A stretch of 64,000 bases of DNA from Chanos chanos (taxonomy: Eukaryota > Chordata > Actinopteri > Gonorynchiformes > Chanidae): assembly GCF_902362185.1 (NCBI RefSeq), contig NC_044507.1:16669544-16733543 (forward strand), written 5' to 3'. Positions 26,870 to 37,592 of this stretch are shown in pieces; position 1 is the first letter of the stretch, and each line of letters starts with the position of its first letter. A program made the position numbers and the translations under genes. The notes under the pieces were generated by a model. That model did no database searches. It was not told where the DNA came from and saw only the letters and a list, made by a program, of their open reading frames with translations.

Positions 26870-27371
26870 TACCTGCCTGCAGAGGGAGGCACTGAGCCCA
26901 CTATAGAGTGCCAGCACACCATCACTGCGCACCACATGCACAGCCATGCCTGTCATCTTCATCTTCACCTCCTGCTGAGTCTGCAAAAGTACCTAGAGGG
27001 CAGGAGTTAAAGAAATACCCAACAAACAGAAGTAACATTTACTGTTGTCAGAAACTAGTTTTACTAAGATCTGTTTTGGAAAAATCATGCAAAGGAAAAA
27101 CTGGAAGGTTGTGTCTCTGGCTCAGACAAACTGGCAAAGCACTGTTTCTAGAGCATGCGTGTGGGCGAATTCGACCCTACGTGCGTCGCGCGCTCCTCTG
27201 GCTCGAGGCCCTCCTGACTTCACTACCATTGACAAACGCTGAGGTCGTAACCTACCTAGTTGTTATGTTTACTAAATGTACCTTTAACAGGTCCAGTGGG
27301 TGTGTACAACAGGCAGCTCCAGAAGACGCAATTCCTCCGAAGTACCAGCGCGAAATCCGCTTCTCTGCCAT
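24649..27371 (-). CDS. slc25a10: Mitochondrial dicarboxylate carrier SLC25A10, 11 exons
   Basis: This inner-membrane carrier exchanges malate or succinate for phosphate, sulfate or thiosulfate. Coding exons in order of translation: 27282-27371, 26873-26992, 26409-26523, 26234-26282, 25843-25884, 25695-25738, 25494-25564, 25312-25404, 25127-25204, 24865-24921, 24649-24756. The sum is 867 bp, giving 288 residues (human 287 from memory). The three mitochondrial-carrier repeats show PLDLLK (25-30), PADMVN (118-123) and PLDVLK (218-223). Other near-identical blocks to the human protein include HLQTQQEV-like LLQTQQEV, SGATMASSRGALVTVGQ and GLVPAGIRLIP. The ATG at 27371 begins the exon that encodes the first repeat, matching the family start. 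Intron 2 opens with GTAAGC followed at once by an AC run. Intron 5 carries a 60-bp tandem duplication. It lies downstream of mrpl12 on the same strand, as in human. Confidence 0.96.
25901..26022. repeat. 60-bp tandem duplication in slc25a10 intron
   Basis: Two copies of a 60-bp unit are nearly identical. The shared core begins CATAACAGGGAGGCAATTC at 25921 and 25981. The copies differ mainly around 25911-25916 versus 25971-25976. It does not touch an exon. Confidence 0.95.
26834..26868. repeat. GT microsatellite beside slc25a10 exon 2
   Basis: The run ends four bases before the exon-2 donor core, so on the transcribed strand the intron begins GTAAGC and then an AC repeat. Confidence 0.95.
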
Positions 27372-30300
27372 AATTGTAAATTGTGTTCTATTATGAGTGG
27401 GGCGTTTAGACAGATGGGGCACCTCCGGCACGACAGAGTAGACCCGGCAGGATTGCTTAATAAAGTCGCTTGGTTAATCCTCGCAAATGTAGGTGACTTG
27501 TAAATGACGTTGCCCGGCGGACTAAACTTTCCGACAATATTAGTTCCACTGGCATTTTATCAAAACCGCATCACGAGCTGTGAAGTGAAAAGGAAGAAGT
27601 TCATTCAGTTCAGGCCACAGCTCGGTTTCTCGATTTTAAAAAAAAACCATGAATAAATTCTTACGGTCATACACTCAGAAAGTCCAACATGAGATAGCGT
27701 GACTGCTTCAACGTCCTGCCCAAGTTGCCCCACATGGACTTAGGGGAACTCTGCATCGCCTCAAGCTCTTAAAGTGGCGGGGACATCTTTTGAAAGACTG
27801 CCAAGTGTAACTGATCCAGTGTCGCTTTAAGACTGGCACGCCACGCTCAATTGTTTTTACCCGCCCTATTCGCATGATCCGACACCTTGCAGATTGTTGA
27901 TTGCATGTACCGCTCTCAGTAATTTTTTTAAATTCTCTGAGAGTATTTGTTAGTGCGGAAAACCCAGTGAGGTATTTTTAAGCGGAAACAAGGTAAAGCA
28001 TCTAAAACAACGGAACGATTGATTCTGTCCGGTGACTTTTCAGCATAGGCTATTAAAGTCCGCATTGAATTTAAGTCTGAACGTGGGACCTGTTCGTTTA
28101 TTTTAGCTTAGTCTTATGTGTTTTATGTATTACGACGTTTCTTGAAGAGACATGTTGGCATTCTCCTTGCCAAGAATGTGCGCAGCTGGTTTCTGGGTGG
28201 AAGTGTACGTGACCAACATAAATAGTAGCAAGCTCTACTTGAGATCGCCTGCTGAGTTGTCGAGAGACCAAGGTTGTTGAGGCAAAAATGCTGGTAGGTC
28301 TGTCAGTAAACACAACAAAGGAATACAGCAGAGTTGTACTACGGTCACTGACTGCATGGCAAATAACGTGTAATACACTACTTTAATGTAGAATTTAATG
28401 TTGCGCCGTTAGGTGCATCAGGGTGATCATATGACCCTACTCAATCCGCTAAAGTTGATACACAGAATGTCAAGGTTACGCTTAGTAGCCTACTTGGATC
28501 CAAACATTCTGAGGTCTCTGAAGTGCAGCAATATGTCCCCTGCCTCTTATACTGTTTAACATTAAAAGTCAAAGGAGTTACATGATTTTTGTTATAATTG
28601 TGTAGCCTGCTTAAAGACGTCGAAATTTCTGCGCATATGTGTGTCTCAAACAAAACATAAAAAGTGTCGTTATGTCAGTCGACAGAAAGTTCCATATATA
28701 TTCAGCGGAGAGAATTTACAAACGTTGGAAAGAACATGAGGCAAAGAGATAAGAGATTATTGGGTGTAAATGTGATATATCTGGCACAAGAATGCTTTAA
28801 TTTCGGGTGACTGTGTATGCATCCTTTTCCACTTTTTACCGTTGCAGTTTGCGTGCTGTTCTTTTGCAATGTCACCTTTTTTACTGTTCAGTCTGTTGCT
28901 GGGTTTAGCGCGCCGTCCTGTGGGACATCCGCGCTTGATTTTAGTGTGCTATGAGATTCTCCGAATTTGGAATTGTTTATATAAATACATTAAATAAGCG
29001 TTTTAAAAATGATACTTACAACAAACGTTATTCGTTAACATCCGTTTATTTAATTCAACACAAGTAAGTGGTAAGACGTTTACTAACTGGTAGCTGGAGC
29101 GCATCCTATCACCCATTTTTAGATACAGAAGTTTAACTTGGAATTTGTAGCTTGCAGTAACTTGACCTGATACGTTTTCTTTTATTCAAAACGTCGATTT
29201 GTGGAGGCTTACTATTTCAGCTTGAGTCATTGTTTTGGTGTCACTGCTGGCACCAAGTCAAAGGGACCGAGAAATTTAATCACTCAGCTGTTCAGACATA
29301 ACTTGAAGTGACCTATTAAGCAGGCAGTGTGCTATTAAGCGGCACTCTTCTATGCCCACAGATAATGAGAGTCTCTTCATTATCGTACGAAAATGACACT
29401 GTATTATTTCATTTTGTAATGCAAGACGTACAAAAAGTCCAATATGTATTGAAGAAGTATAAAACTGAGTTTGTTATTCAAAATTAAGCTTGTTCTACAT
29501 AAAAGAGATGAATATGATGAATATACAACACTGCAGAGACAAAACTATAAATGTAACACGTTTCAACTGAAAAGGGATATTTCACCAAAGCAAGAACCAG
29601 CAATGTCAGTGAAACCTTCTTGGCAATGGCTGTAAAATCAGGGATGCAGGAATTGATGTACGTTAATAGAAAAATGTTTTTAACTAATAATCTGAATAGC
29701 TGAAATCATATTCTATTTTTGTTCACTTTCGAGTCTAAAGCTGAGGTCCATAAAAGAGGAAACTATAGTTACTGCGTATCCTTGGTGCTGGAATGATCAA
29801 AACATGTGATTAGGTAGCACACTATCCAGCTATTGAACTTGTACACTTGTACTGATTATATTTTCCTTGCATCTTTCAGATAAGATTTTGAAGAGTGGAA
29901 ATACTCTGAAATAATCTGGAGTACAACATTTAATGGTACCTAGTGTCCCATAAAAATCACAAGGTGCAACTGGAATCATTCATCTCATTGTAATTCTTTT
30001 GACTAGGTATTCTCAGTCCAATTTTGATCCATACACCATAAAAATGTGGGTGTCTTTCAAAAATACAAGGTCTTTTTCTTATGGTTCTCACTCCTGATCT
30101 TAATAAACAGATATGACAGATAACTCATGGTTTCCACCCTCAGCTACAGCAATAAAGGGTTAAATATCTCACTTCTGCCGAAAGCCTTTAAATTCAACCG
30201 TAACAGTTTGTCAAAAATGTAAAATGACTGAGCCACTTAGAGCGGAACTTATGCATCTAGTCCAGGAATCTGGGGACAGGAACTATATTACAATACTGCA

Positions 30301-30680
30301 CAATATCTACCACAATGTGCATTGTCATTATCACTGGAACCTCCATGTCTTTACATTCAGGCAAGCAGCAGATGTTTAATTATCTTTAACAATTAAAATT
30401 CCCCTCATTTAACATAATTGCTAGAGATTTGTAAATTTACATTACTATCACAAACATTCTTGAAATAATTCACTGCCAAATTCCAGTGCAATGACAGATC
30501 TCTTTGTCTTAAGGTAATTACTCTGGTGTCAAGTTTCTCAAATTACAAAATTCTCCTGACAGAAAAAAAGTGTGTGTGTATATATATATATATATATATG
30601 GACTAATGATACACTGGGCTCCATGTTCATGGTCTTCATCAGTAAACCACCAAAGCAAGACTTCAAGACTTAAGAGCTAC
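27372..30680. other. Intergenic region between mrpl12 and slc25a10
   Basis: No coding exon was recognised. The right-hand part of slc25a10's neighbourhood (27,372-28,000) should hold its promoter and 5' untranslated sequence. The rest is AT-rich single-copy DNA with a short TG/TA microsatellite near 30,570-30,599. Confidence 0.6.
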
Positions 30681-30705
30681 ATTAAAAGTGAAATGAATCA
30701 ACCGA

Positions 30706-30768
30706 TTTATTATCATCAAGTCATATCATGACACATAGTTCATTACAGTACTATGTAAGGTGTTTATT
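30706..30768 (-). terminator. Candidate mrpl12 polyadenylation signals
   Basis: AATAAA reads on the minus strand at 30763-30768 and again at 30706-30711, about 375-440 bp past the mrpl12 stop. Either could end the mRNA. Confidence 0.4.
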
Positions 30769-31141
30769 ATACCACAGGCATCCATAGTAACATCCCTATG
30801 CTTAGGGTATGTCTCAGTTTTGGGCAGACAAAGCGACAGGCACAAACTGTCTGCTCTACCTGCACACCCATAGCCCAAAGGCTGAAAGTATCAGACAGAC
30901 AAAAGGACAAGCATTTGACTGGGTGGTGAGGATTCTCAAGGCTCAGTCTGTGAGTTCAGTCTGTGAGTTTTTGCCACCCAGGATATCACTGGTAAACAAA
31001 ATGGCAACGCTGAAGGCATTTGTTTCTTTTGTTTTCCAGACTCCCTTCATCTATCTCTTGTACAAAAAAAAAGAATTTTTTAAAGACAGACAGAGATAAT
31101 AATCACTCTTAAAACAGGACGGAGGGAAGTAGTGTGCGTGT

Positions 31142-33214
31142 CTATTCCAGCACCACAGTGCCCCCTGCTGCTTCAAGTGCTGCCTTAATTTTCTCCGCTT
31201 CCTCTTTGGACACATTGGCCTTGATCTCCTGAGGCAGTGACTCCACAAGCTTCTTGGCCTGTAAAAGAGACAGTGTTGAAACAAAGCTGATACAATGTAA
31301 AGCATATTATAAACTGTCTATGCTTTAGAACCACTGAGCTTCAACATTAGATTCTGTTGTGCGCAACTTGCATTTTATACATGAATTACAATTTAAATCA
31401 TTAACAGAAACGGGCTTTATGTTGTCAAGTTACATTTTTAAACCCAAACAGAGAACCTGTGTGCTACAGAACTGTATCTGTTGTCACAAACACAGAAAAC
31501 TGAAGAAATCCATCTTAAATTGATGTAACGAGAATAGCCCTTGTTTTTGGACAATACACAGTTATCAATTATGCTAATGTGGACACAGCAATGACACGAT
31601 TCCAAAATCATGGATATTTGATCAGAAAAAGATTATATACCTGTACAAGGTTCAAGCCCTGCATGCAGTTCTTTACTTCTTTGATCAATTTGACCTTCTC
31701 TGTTGCATTCAGCTCTGTAAGTTTAACTGTGAAATGGGTTTTTTCTTTCTTTGCTGGGGCTGCTTCCTCTTCTACAGCCTGTAGACACAGATTTGAAAAA
31801 GGCATTCAAGTATGGAGAGACAAAATCATACAAACATAACTGATGCATAGGGTATTAATTTTTTGTGCAAAAATAAATAAATAAATAAAGGCGGTGATTC
31901 CATTACCTGAGCTGCAGGTACAGCCGGTGCAGCAGCCATAGCACCCATAGGCATCATTCCAACATCCTGAATGTTTAGAGTTTTCTAGGGGGAAAAAAAA
32001 AATGTTCACATGTCAGTGACTTAGTCTTGGAGACTGGTAGGAAGTCACTAATGTTTATGAGCATTACTGTATTTCATTCTATACCTTGAGTAATTCATTG
32101 AGGTCAGACACTTCTAGGAGGGTGAGACTGGCAATGTCATTGACAAGCTGTTGGATTTTAGGAGAGTACTGTTTGGGTCCTCCATCCAGAGGGGGAGTGG
32201 CAATAGCATCAGATGCACTGGTTGGACTGGTCTTGAGCATTCTGAGACTGCATAGTGCTGGTATTTTGAAGTCATGTCTGTGAAGTTCATTCAATAATAC
32301 ATCAGTAATTACTCACACACCAGTTTACACCTGAGATTGTTTTTTTACATTTTCTAGCAGTGACAAACAAACAAACAAAAAAAATGCCTTTAGAAGTACA
32401 TTAAACGCATTTATTTGTTCAAATTATATAAAACTGTGGTTTCAATACACTTAAGAGACAAGAGACCCAGTCAGAAGACGTAATATACGAACTGCACATA
32501 TGGAATTCACGTTCTTACACCTCAGCGAGCTCTTACCGATTGTTAAATGTGAAATTATAATTACGAAATTAATCTTTCATGCACGAATTAAGACAGTATT
32601 ATTAAAATCGTCGTGGTCCACACTTCGCTACTTAAGGCCACAATCAAAATTAAGTCGGTTATCAATAATTACATTACTAAAGTTGACCTTCACGTCATGT
32701 TAACGCGGAGAAGCGACAATTGGTTAACTAACATGGAAAAGAGCACCGATACTCACTAAAACGTCTATGCACGTGTTTGACGAAGCATTCGCCGTAAAAA
32801 AAAAAAAATCAGTACAAATGAGGAAAACCAATGCAACTGTACTGTTGAACCGGTGAATAAAAAGATGGGTTATGCCTTTAAAACAGCTATCAGCTAGCGA
32901 CTGGAGGCTAAGCAATTAGCGAGCTAACTAGCCAGCAGGACAGAGAGAGATGAGCATTATCAGCCGACAAATTACAAAAATCTACGAAGGTTACACTGTT
33001 TTCTGACGTGGACATGATTGGCTAGTGTTAATGCATGATCACCTGATGAGAAATTTATTGTCCTTGAGACACCCAAAAGTCTATTTACACAACCACCGGT
33101 CCCCTGGTTCTCTGCTCGTTATGTCATCAATTCTTTAACCAATGCTTCTGCTTACCGATGTGCCTTTGCCGCAACCCGCAGAGCCGCCCGAATACAATGC
33201 CTGGTGCAGTACAT
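31142..33214 (-). CDS. mrpl12: Mitochondrial ribosomal protein bL12m, 5 exons
   Basis: This is the L7/L12 stalk protein of the mitochondrial large ribosomal subunit, which recruits translation factors. Coding exons in order: 33156-33214, 32085-32277, 31907-31984, 31641-31778, 31142-31258. They total 585 bp, 194 residues (human 198 from memory). Exon 1 gives an Arg/Ala-rich start beginning [20 protein letters not shown], a typical mitochondrial presequence. Exon 2 carries the dimerisation domain with [20 protein letters not shown]. Exons 4-5 carry the L7/L12 C-terminal domain ([37 protein letters not shown]) and end GGTVVLE as in mammals. The linker is Ala/Pro/Met rich. It is divergently arranged with the mettl26-like gene. 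Confidence 0.96.
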
Positions 33215-34083
33215 GTTAGCGATTCCCAAAATCTACCCGTTTAGGTAATTTCGTCCGGCAAACACCCGGATAACTCCAAAACCTCTGCCTCAAGCTGTCG
33301 GTCCTTCTCCCCTCAAAAGCACATGGCGTCCTACACTCTCTGTTCCTGACCTACCCAGAATCCCCTGTTGGCGCATTCTTCAAATCAAACTTTATCAATA
33401 GATCAAAGAGTGCACACTTGAACAGCACAAGACATGTACTGTATTACATGTTTTTGGCACAACGCACACCCGTGTCACAAATCGCATTTGTGAACGGAGA
33501 GCAAACCAGATTTGGACAGGGGACATTTATGTATTACACACAATATATTTGTAGTACGTCGCCTGATCGGGAAGAGGGAATCTCTCTTTAATTTTTTTAG
33601 GTGATAAGGTCAACCATACATGACATACATGGTTAAAAATCTTAGAAATATGAATTATTTATGAATATTTACATTATACAATTGCTTGCTGTGACTGTCT
33701 TTATGAGTTCAGTACATGGTTGTCCAGAGTTTTAGAGGAGGAGCACCTAGAAGCCTCTTAACCAGGTAATCTCTTACACCATCTGTCAAGCCATCAGTTT
33801 CCAATATGCGATTTTCCCTCTTCGTTTTGTACTCACGGCACACACACTTTATAAGCATCACCGGTGTCTGAGGTCAGCAGTAAGGGATATTAAGAAACGG
33901 TGAGTGAATTAATTTTGAACTGATGAAATGAACGTGGTGTTTTTGGGATAGTAATGCGTCGTCTGAGGAGGCGCTCACTAAGGTGTAAGAGAAATGTACA
34001 GCTACTGTCATGTGATATGACTAACAGTAATGGAGACGATATCTAAATACAGTGATGATTTTTCTAACAGCCTTTTACAGATC
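33215..34083. promoter_or_regulatory. Shared divergent promoter region, mrpl12 and mettl26-like
   Basis: The two start codons point away from each other across about 870 bp. On the plus side AACG/GTGAGTG near 33,899 is a good donor and CTTTTACAG just before 34,081 a good acceptor, so the mettl26-like mRNA probably has a spliced 5' untranslated exon starting in this interval. No TATA box was clear; a CpG-type bidirectional promoter is inferred. Confidence 0.5.
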
Positions 34084-35805
34084 ATGCTGCTCTCTCCTGC
34101 AGCCGAGCGGAACCAGGTTGACTTAGCATCAGTATTGCTGGATATATTAGAGGCCCAGTCTCATCGGGAATTGTTTGGCCTGGAACTCGGATCTGGCACA
34201 GGACAGCATGTGGTACATTTTGCCCAAGAGATGCCCTTTGTCACCTGGCAGCCGTCAGACATCAAAGAGGAGTCACGGAATAGGTACCCTGGCCCTCTTC
34301 CATGACGTCATCCTGTTACGGCATATCTGTTTAGCTCCTCACCATAATGTCATTAAGACCCAGATTGAAAATTAATTTTCCAGTCCTCTTTCTGTTCATA
34401 CTCTTTGTTTTTCTATTTATGAAAAGCACTGGTCCTTTTGACAGTACATACCATGCAGTAACTGAATTTTTGGTTTATGATTTTGGCCTACTTTAAACTG
34501 AAGAAAATTAGAAAAGGAAAAAAATCTAGTTTTACAATTTGACAATTTCTGCTTTAGTATTCAGGCTTACATTGGAGCCACCAAGGTAAAGACAGTATTA
34601 GAGCCAGTGCATCTTGACGCAAGTGAACCATGGGAAAAATGGGCAGGACTCCCACGCAGCTCCTGTGATGTCATCATAGCTATCAATTTGCTTCAGTATA
34701 GCTCCTTCAGTACCAATGAGGTGGGCTGCAGTTTTTTTGTTGTTGTTGTTTTTTTTATATCACTTCGATGAATGCAGAGCAATGATGAACTTGTGTAAGC
34801 AACCTTGGGATGAAATGCAGTGAATGAGAAGTGGGTTGAAGTATTGTGTAACTGTGTTGCATAAGCCTGTGTGTCTGTGCTGGTTGTTTATGCTAGACAA
34901 GTTGTGTTAAATTATTTGACTTTGCCTCCAGGGCGTTTTCAAAGGATCTGGACAGATACTGAAGCAAGACGGCCTCTTGATGACGTACGGGGTGAGTGCA
35001 TCTGTTCATGTCACCATTGTTTGGAGGCTTTTGTGTTTTTCCGGAATATTCTATAATGCAGACTGAGGAGCCTCTGAAAGTTCTGGACCATTCCAAAGAA
35101 CTGCTTAGAATTCTTAACAACAACAATTCAGTGAAGCCAGATTGACTCAGTTTGTATGTTTTTAATAATGCTTTATGTAGCACGATGTTTAATACAATGC
35201 TGCATGAAATGTTTGCCCTTCTAGCCATATGCCATTAACGGCACCATCACCCCAAGCTGCAATGAGGTGCTTGACCAGACACTGCGTGAAATGTAAGCAA
35301 TTACATTGAAGTCCACGGTTTTCCTCCAGGTTTTTATCCAAATGCTCCTCTCTAGTGACCAACACAGAGGATTTTCTAACAACAATGCTAGATGACCTTT
35401 ACAGTCAATCTTACTCAAAAGGCTAGCAATCCAAACCAGGACATTCAATTGACCATTGTATATTTAACAGATATACAAAATTTTGTTACACAGGAACCCA
35501 GACTGGGGTCTTCCAGACATTGACGTGCTTAGACAGCTAGCATTTGGCAATGGCATGCGTCTGGAGCGAATGGTAAGAATCATTTTTGCTTCATAATCCT
35601 GAGCTTTATCTTAACTGGCCAGTATATATATCACACAAGCTCTACAGTGGGATGAAATTCTGATACGTGTTTGTCTTATGTCAAAATGAGGCCCAATTTT
35701 TTCCCTTTTTTTTTTGCACCATGAAAACAATAACTGTTTGTCTTTTTCTCCTGTCAGATTGAAATGCCAGAAAGCAACAAATGCCTCGTCTTTAGAAAAA
35801 TGTGA
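34084..35805 (+). CDS. DUF938 methyltransferase-like protein (METTL26-like), 6 exons
   Basis: This is a predicted S-adenosylmethionine-dependent methyltransferase of the DUF938/METTL26 family; its substrate is not established to my knowledge. Exons: 34084-34283, 34558-34720, 34932-34991, 35225-35292, 35494-35572, 35758-35805, total 618 bp, 205 residues (human METTL26 204 from memory). Motif I is LELGSGTGQHVVHFA (33-47). Further family blocks are TWQPSDI, HLDASEPW, MTYGPYAING, NPDWGL and the terminal SNKCLVFRKM. The ATG at 34084 was chosen because it gives the family start (MLLSPAAERN). An upstream in-frame ATG at 34030 would lie in what looks like a 5' intron. It is probably the second fish/amphibian paralogue rather than the direct METTL26 orthologue, so I leave the symbol empty. 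Confidence 0.9.
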
Positions 35806-35981
35806 CAAGCCAGCCCTATCATGGAGAGAGCGTTAAGAAAATGCTGTTTGCCTCCGAATTAACATTCCGCAATCTTCAGGGACAATTTGCATAAGTTACA
35901 TATTTTTAAACCAAGTCATCATCACTCTTCGTATATATTTTAGGTTTAGATTTATGCATGTCATTTATTCTACAATGAAAC

Positions 35982-35987
35982 AATAAA
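35982..35987 (+). terminator. mettl26-like polyadenylation signal
   Basis: AATAAA lies 177 bp after the stop codon; another AATAAA follows near 36,014. Confidence 0.6.
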
Positions 35988-36031
35988 AGAAACATTATCA
36001 CCAAAGCATGGACAATAAAAGAACAAGATAT

Positions 36032-36037
36032 TTTATT
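36032..36037 (-). terminator. Candidate hgs polyadenylation signal
   Basis: AATAAA reads on the minus strand here, about 1.55 kb past the hgs stop. If used, the hgs 3' untranslated region would abut or overlap the end of the mettl26-like mRNA. No closer strong signal was fixed with confidence. Confidence 0.35.
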
Positions 36038-36580
36038 AAATATAATCTTAAAATTACTTTTGTTTTAAGTCAGACAGATCAGAATGATGGAACGTAGATG
36101 TTCACTGATGGCATTAAAGGGGTTACAGAAGTCACCTGTTGGTGTACGTTACACACATGCAGAGAATTCATTTCCGTCCTGAAGAAATGTCACCTCTATC
36201 TCTCCGGCCACGACGGACTCACCGATACAGAGAACTAGGAACTACAGAGTGAAGACCCCATCCTTATTCATCACCTTCCAAATCCCCCCCCCTCCTCCCT
36301 CCAAGCCACAGCACAGTCACCACACAAAACAAGCCCAGACAGATGAGGTTTTCTGTTTGTCGGCCGGTATTGATCTTGTGACTCGCAAACAACTGCAATT
36401 AATTGGTATTGTAGTCTGAGATCCATTTTTTTAAGCACTAATCAGATACTGGTTCCAGGAATGTGAGGTCAGGCCACGCTTATGTAAAGAATCACGTGGT
36501 GATGGGAAAAAAACAAACAAACAGCCGTGATGCCTCAGAGCAGGAGGATTGTGCAAAAACAACATCCATGCAGCATTTAG

Positions 36581-36585
<5 letters not shown>

Positions 36586-36616
<31 letters not shown>
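36586..36616. repeat. CA/CG microsatellite in probable hgs 3' UTR
   Basis: A CGCG core is followed by an AC run. It lies in the presumed 3' untranslated stretch of hgs. Confidence 0.9.
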
Positions 36617-37592
36617 GTGTTTGATTTTTAATAGATCGCCGAAGTATGCAAGACGGCTAGACTGCAGGTGCTGCCTGGTGTATCTCTAAGGACTTGCTAT
36701 ACCAAAAAAGCCAAAAAGGTCTGACTCCTTCACTGAAACCAAATGTAAGTTCAAGAGTGCAACACGAGCATCCTACCACAATGGGCTGTTAAGTTCATTT
36801 CAGGTATTATTAGAGTTTATGTACAGTGATTTTTAGTCAGTGGGGATGAGAAACTGTACTGGAATGTCAAAACCTGCGAGTGTTGAGAAGTCTGACAGGC
36901 TGGTGAATATAAGTTTATGAATAATGCCATTGCTAGCACTTCCTCAGTCGTATATTGGAGCCCTCTCTCTCTCTCTCTGTGTCTAAACACTCTTTCAAAC
37001 TAGATAAAACATTATCAGTCAACCAGCACACCGCCTCAGGGAGGAAAAAAAACAAAAAACATAATAAAACAAACAAAAACAAACAAACAAACAAAAAGCT
37101 TTCAAGACATGCAACTTGACTTTAGAAAAATATGAGACAAAAGGATGGTTTACGTCTTGTCTTGTTGATTCATATCACGTTTGCTTACTCATTTACTTCT
37201 AGAATTACCACTGAATAACTGAGCTTTAGCAATTATTTTTCATAAGGAAACACCACATACAGGAGAGTAGACCAAGATTGAAGTGGGGTGGGGGGTGGGG
37301 TCGGGGGGTGGTAGATAGTAGGGTAACACCCTCCGCTTGCAGCCTGTCTCACCCCCTCCCTCAGTTATCAAGAGTGTGTAAGGAAGAGGGGAGTGGGCCG
37401 TAGCAGCACAACACTCTCAAAACACTTCTGTAACGTTTCTGCAATGTTTAGATCTTACAGACACATCTGAAGTCACAGGAATGTTATGAGAGTAGTGTGT
37501 GCTCACTGGGTGAGGCCTAATTGAGAAAAAGGGAAGGGTGAGGATATTGTAGTGTGCTGGACCCTGTGGGACAGGGGCACAGGGCATGCCTG

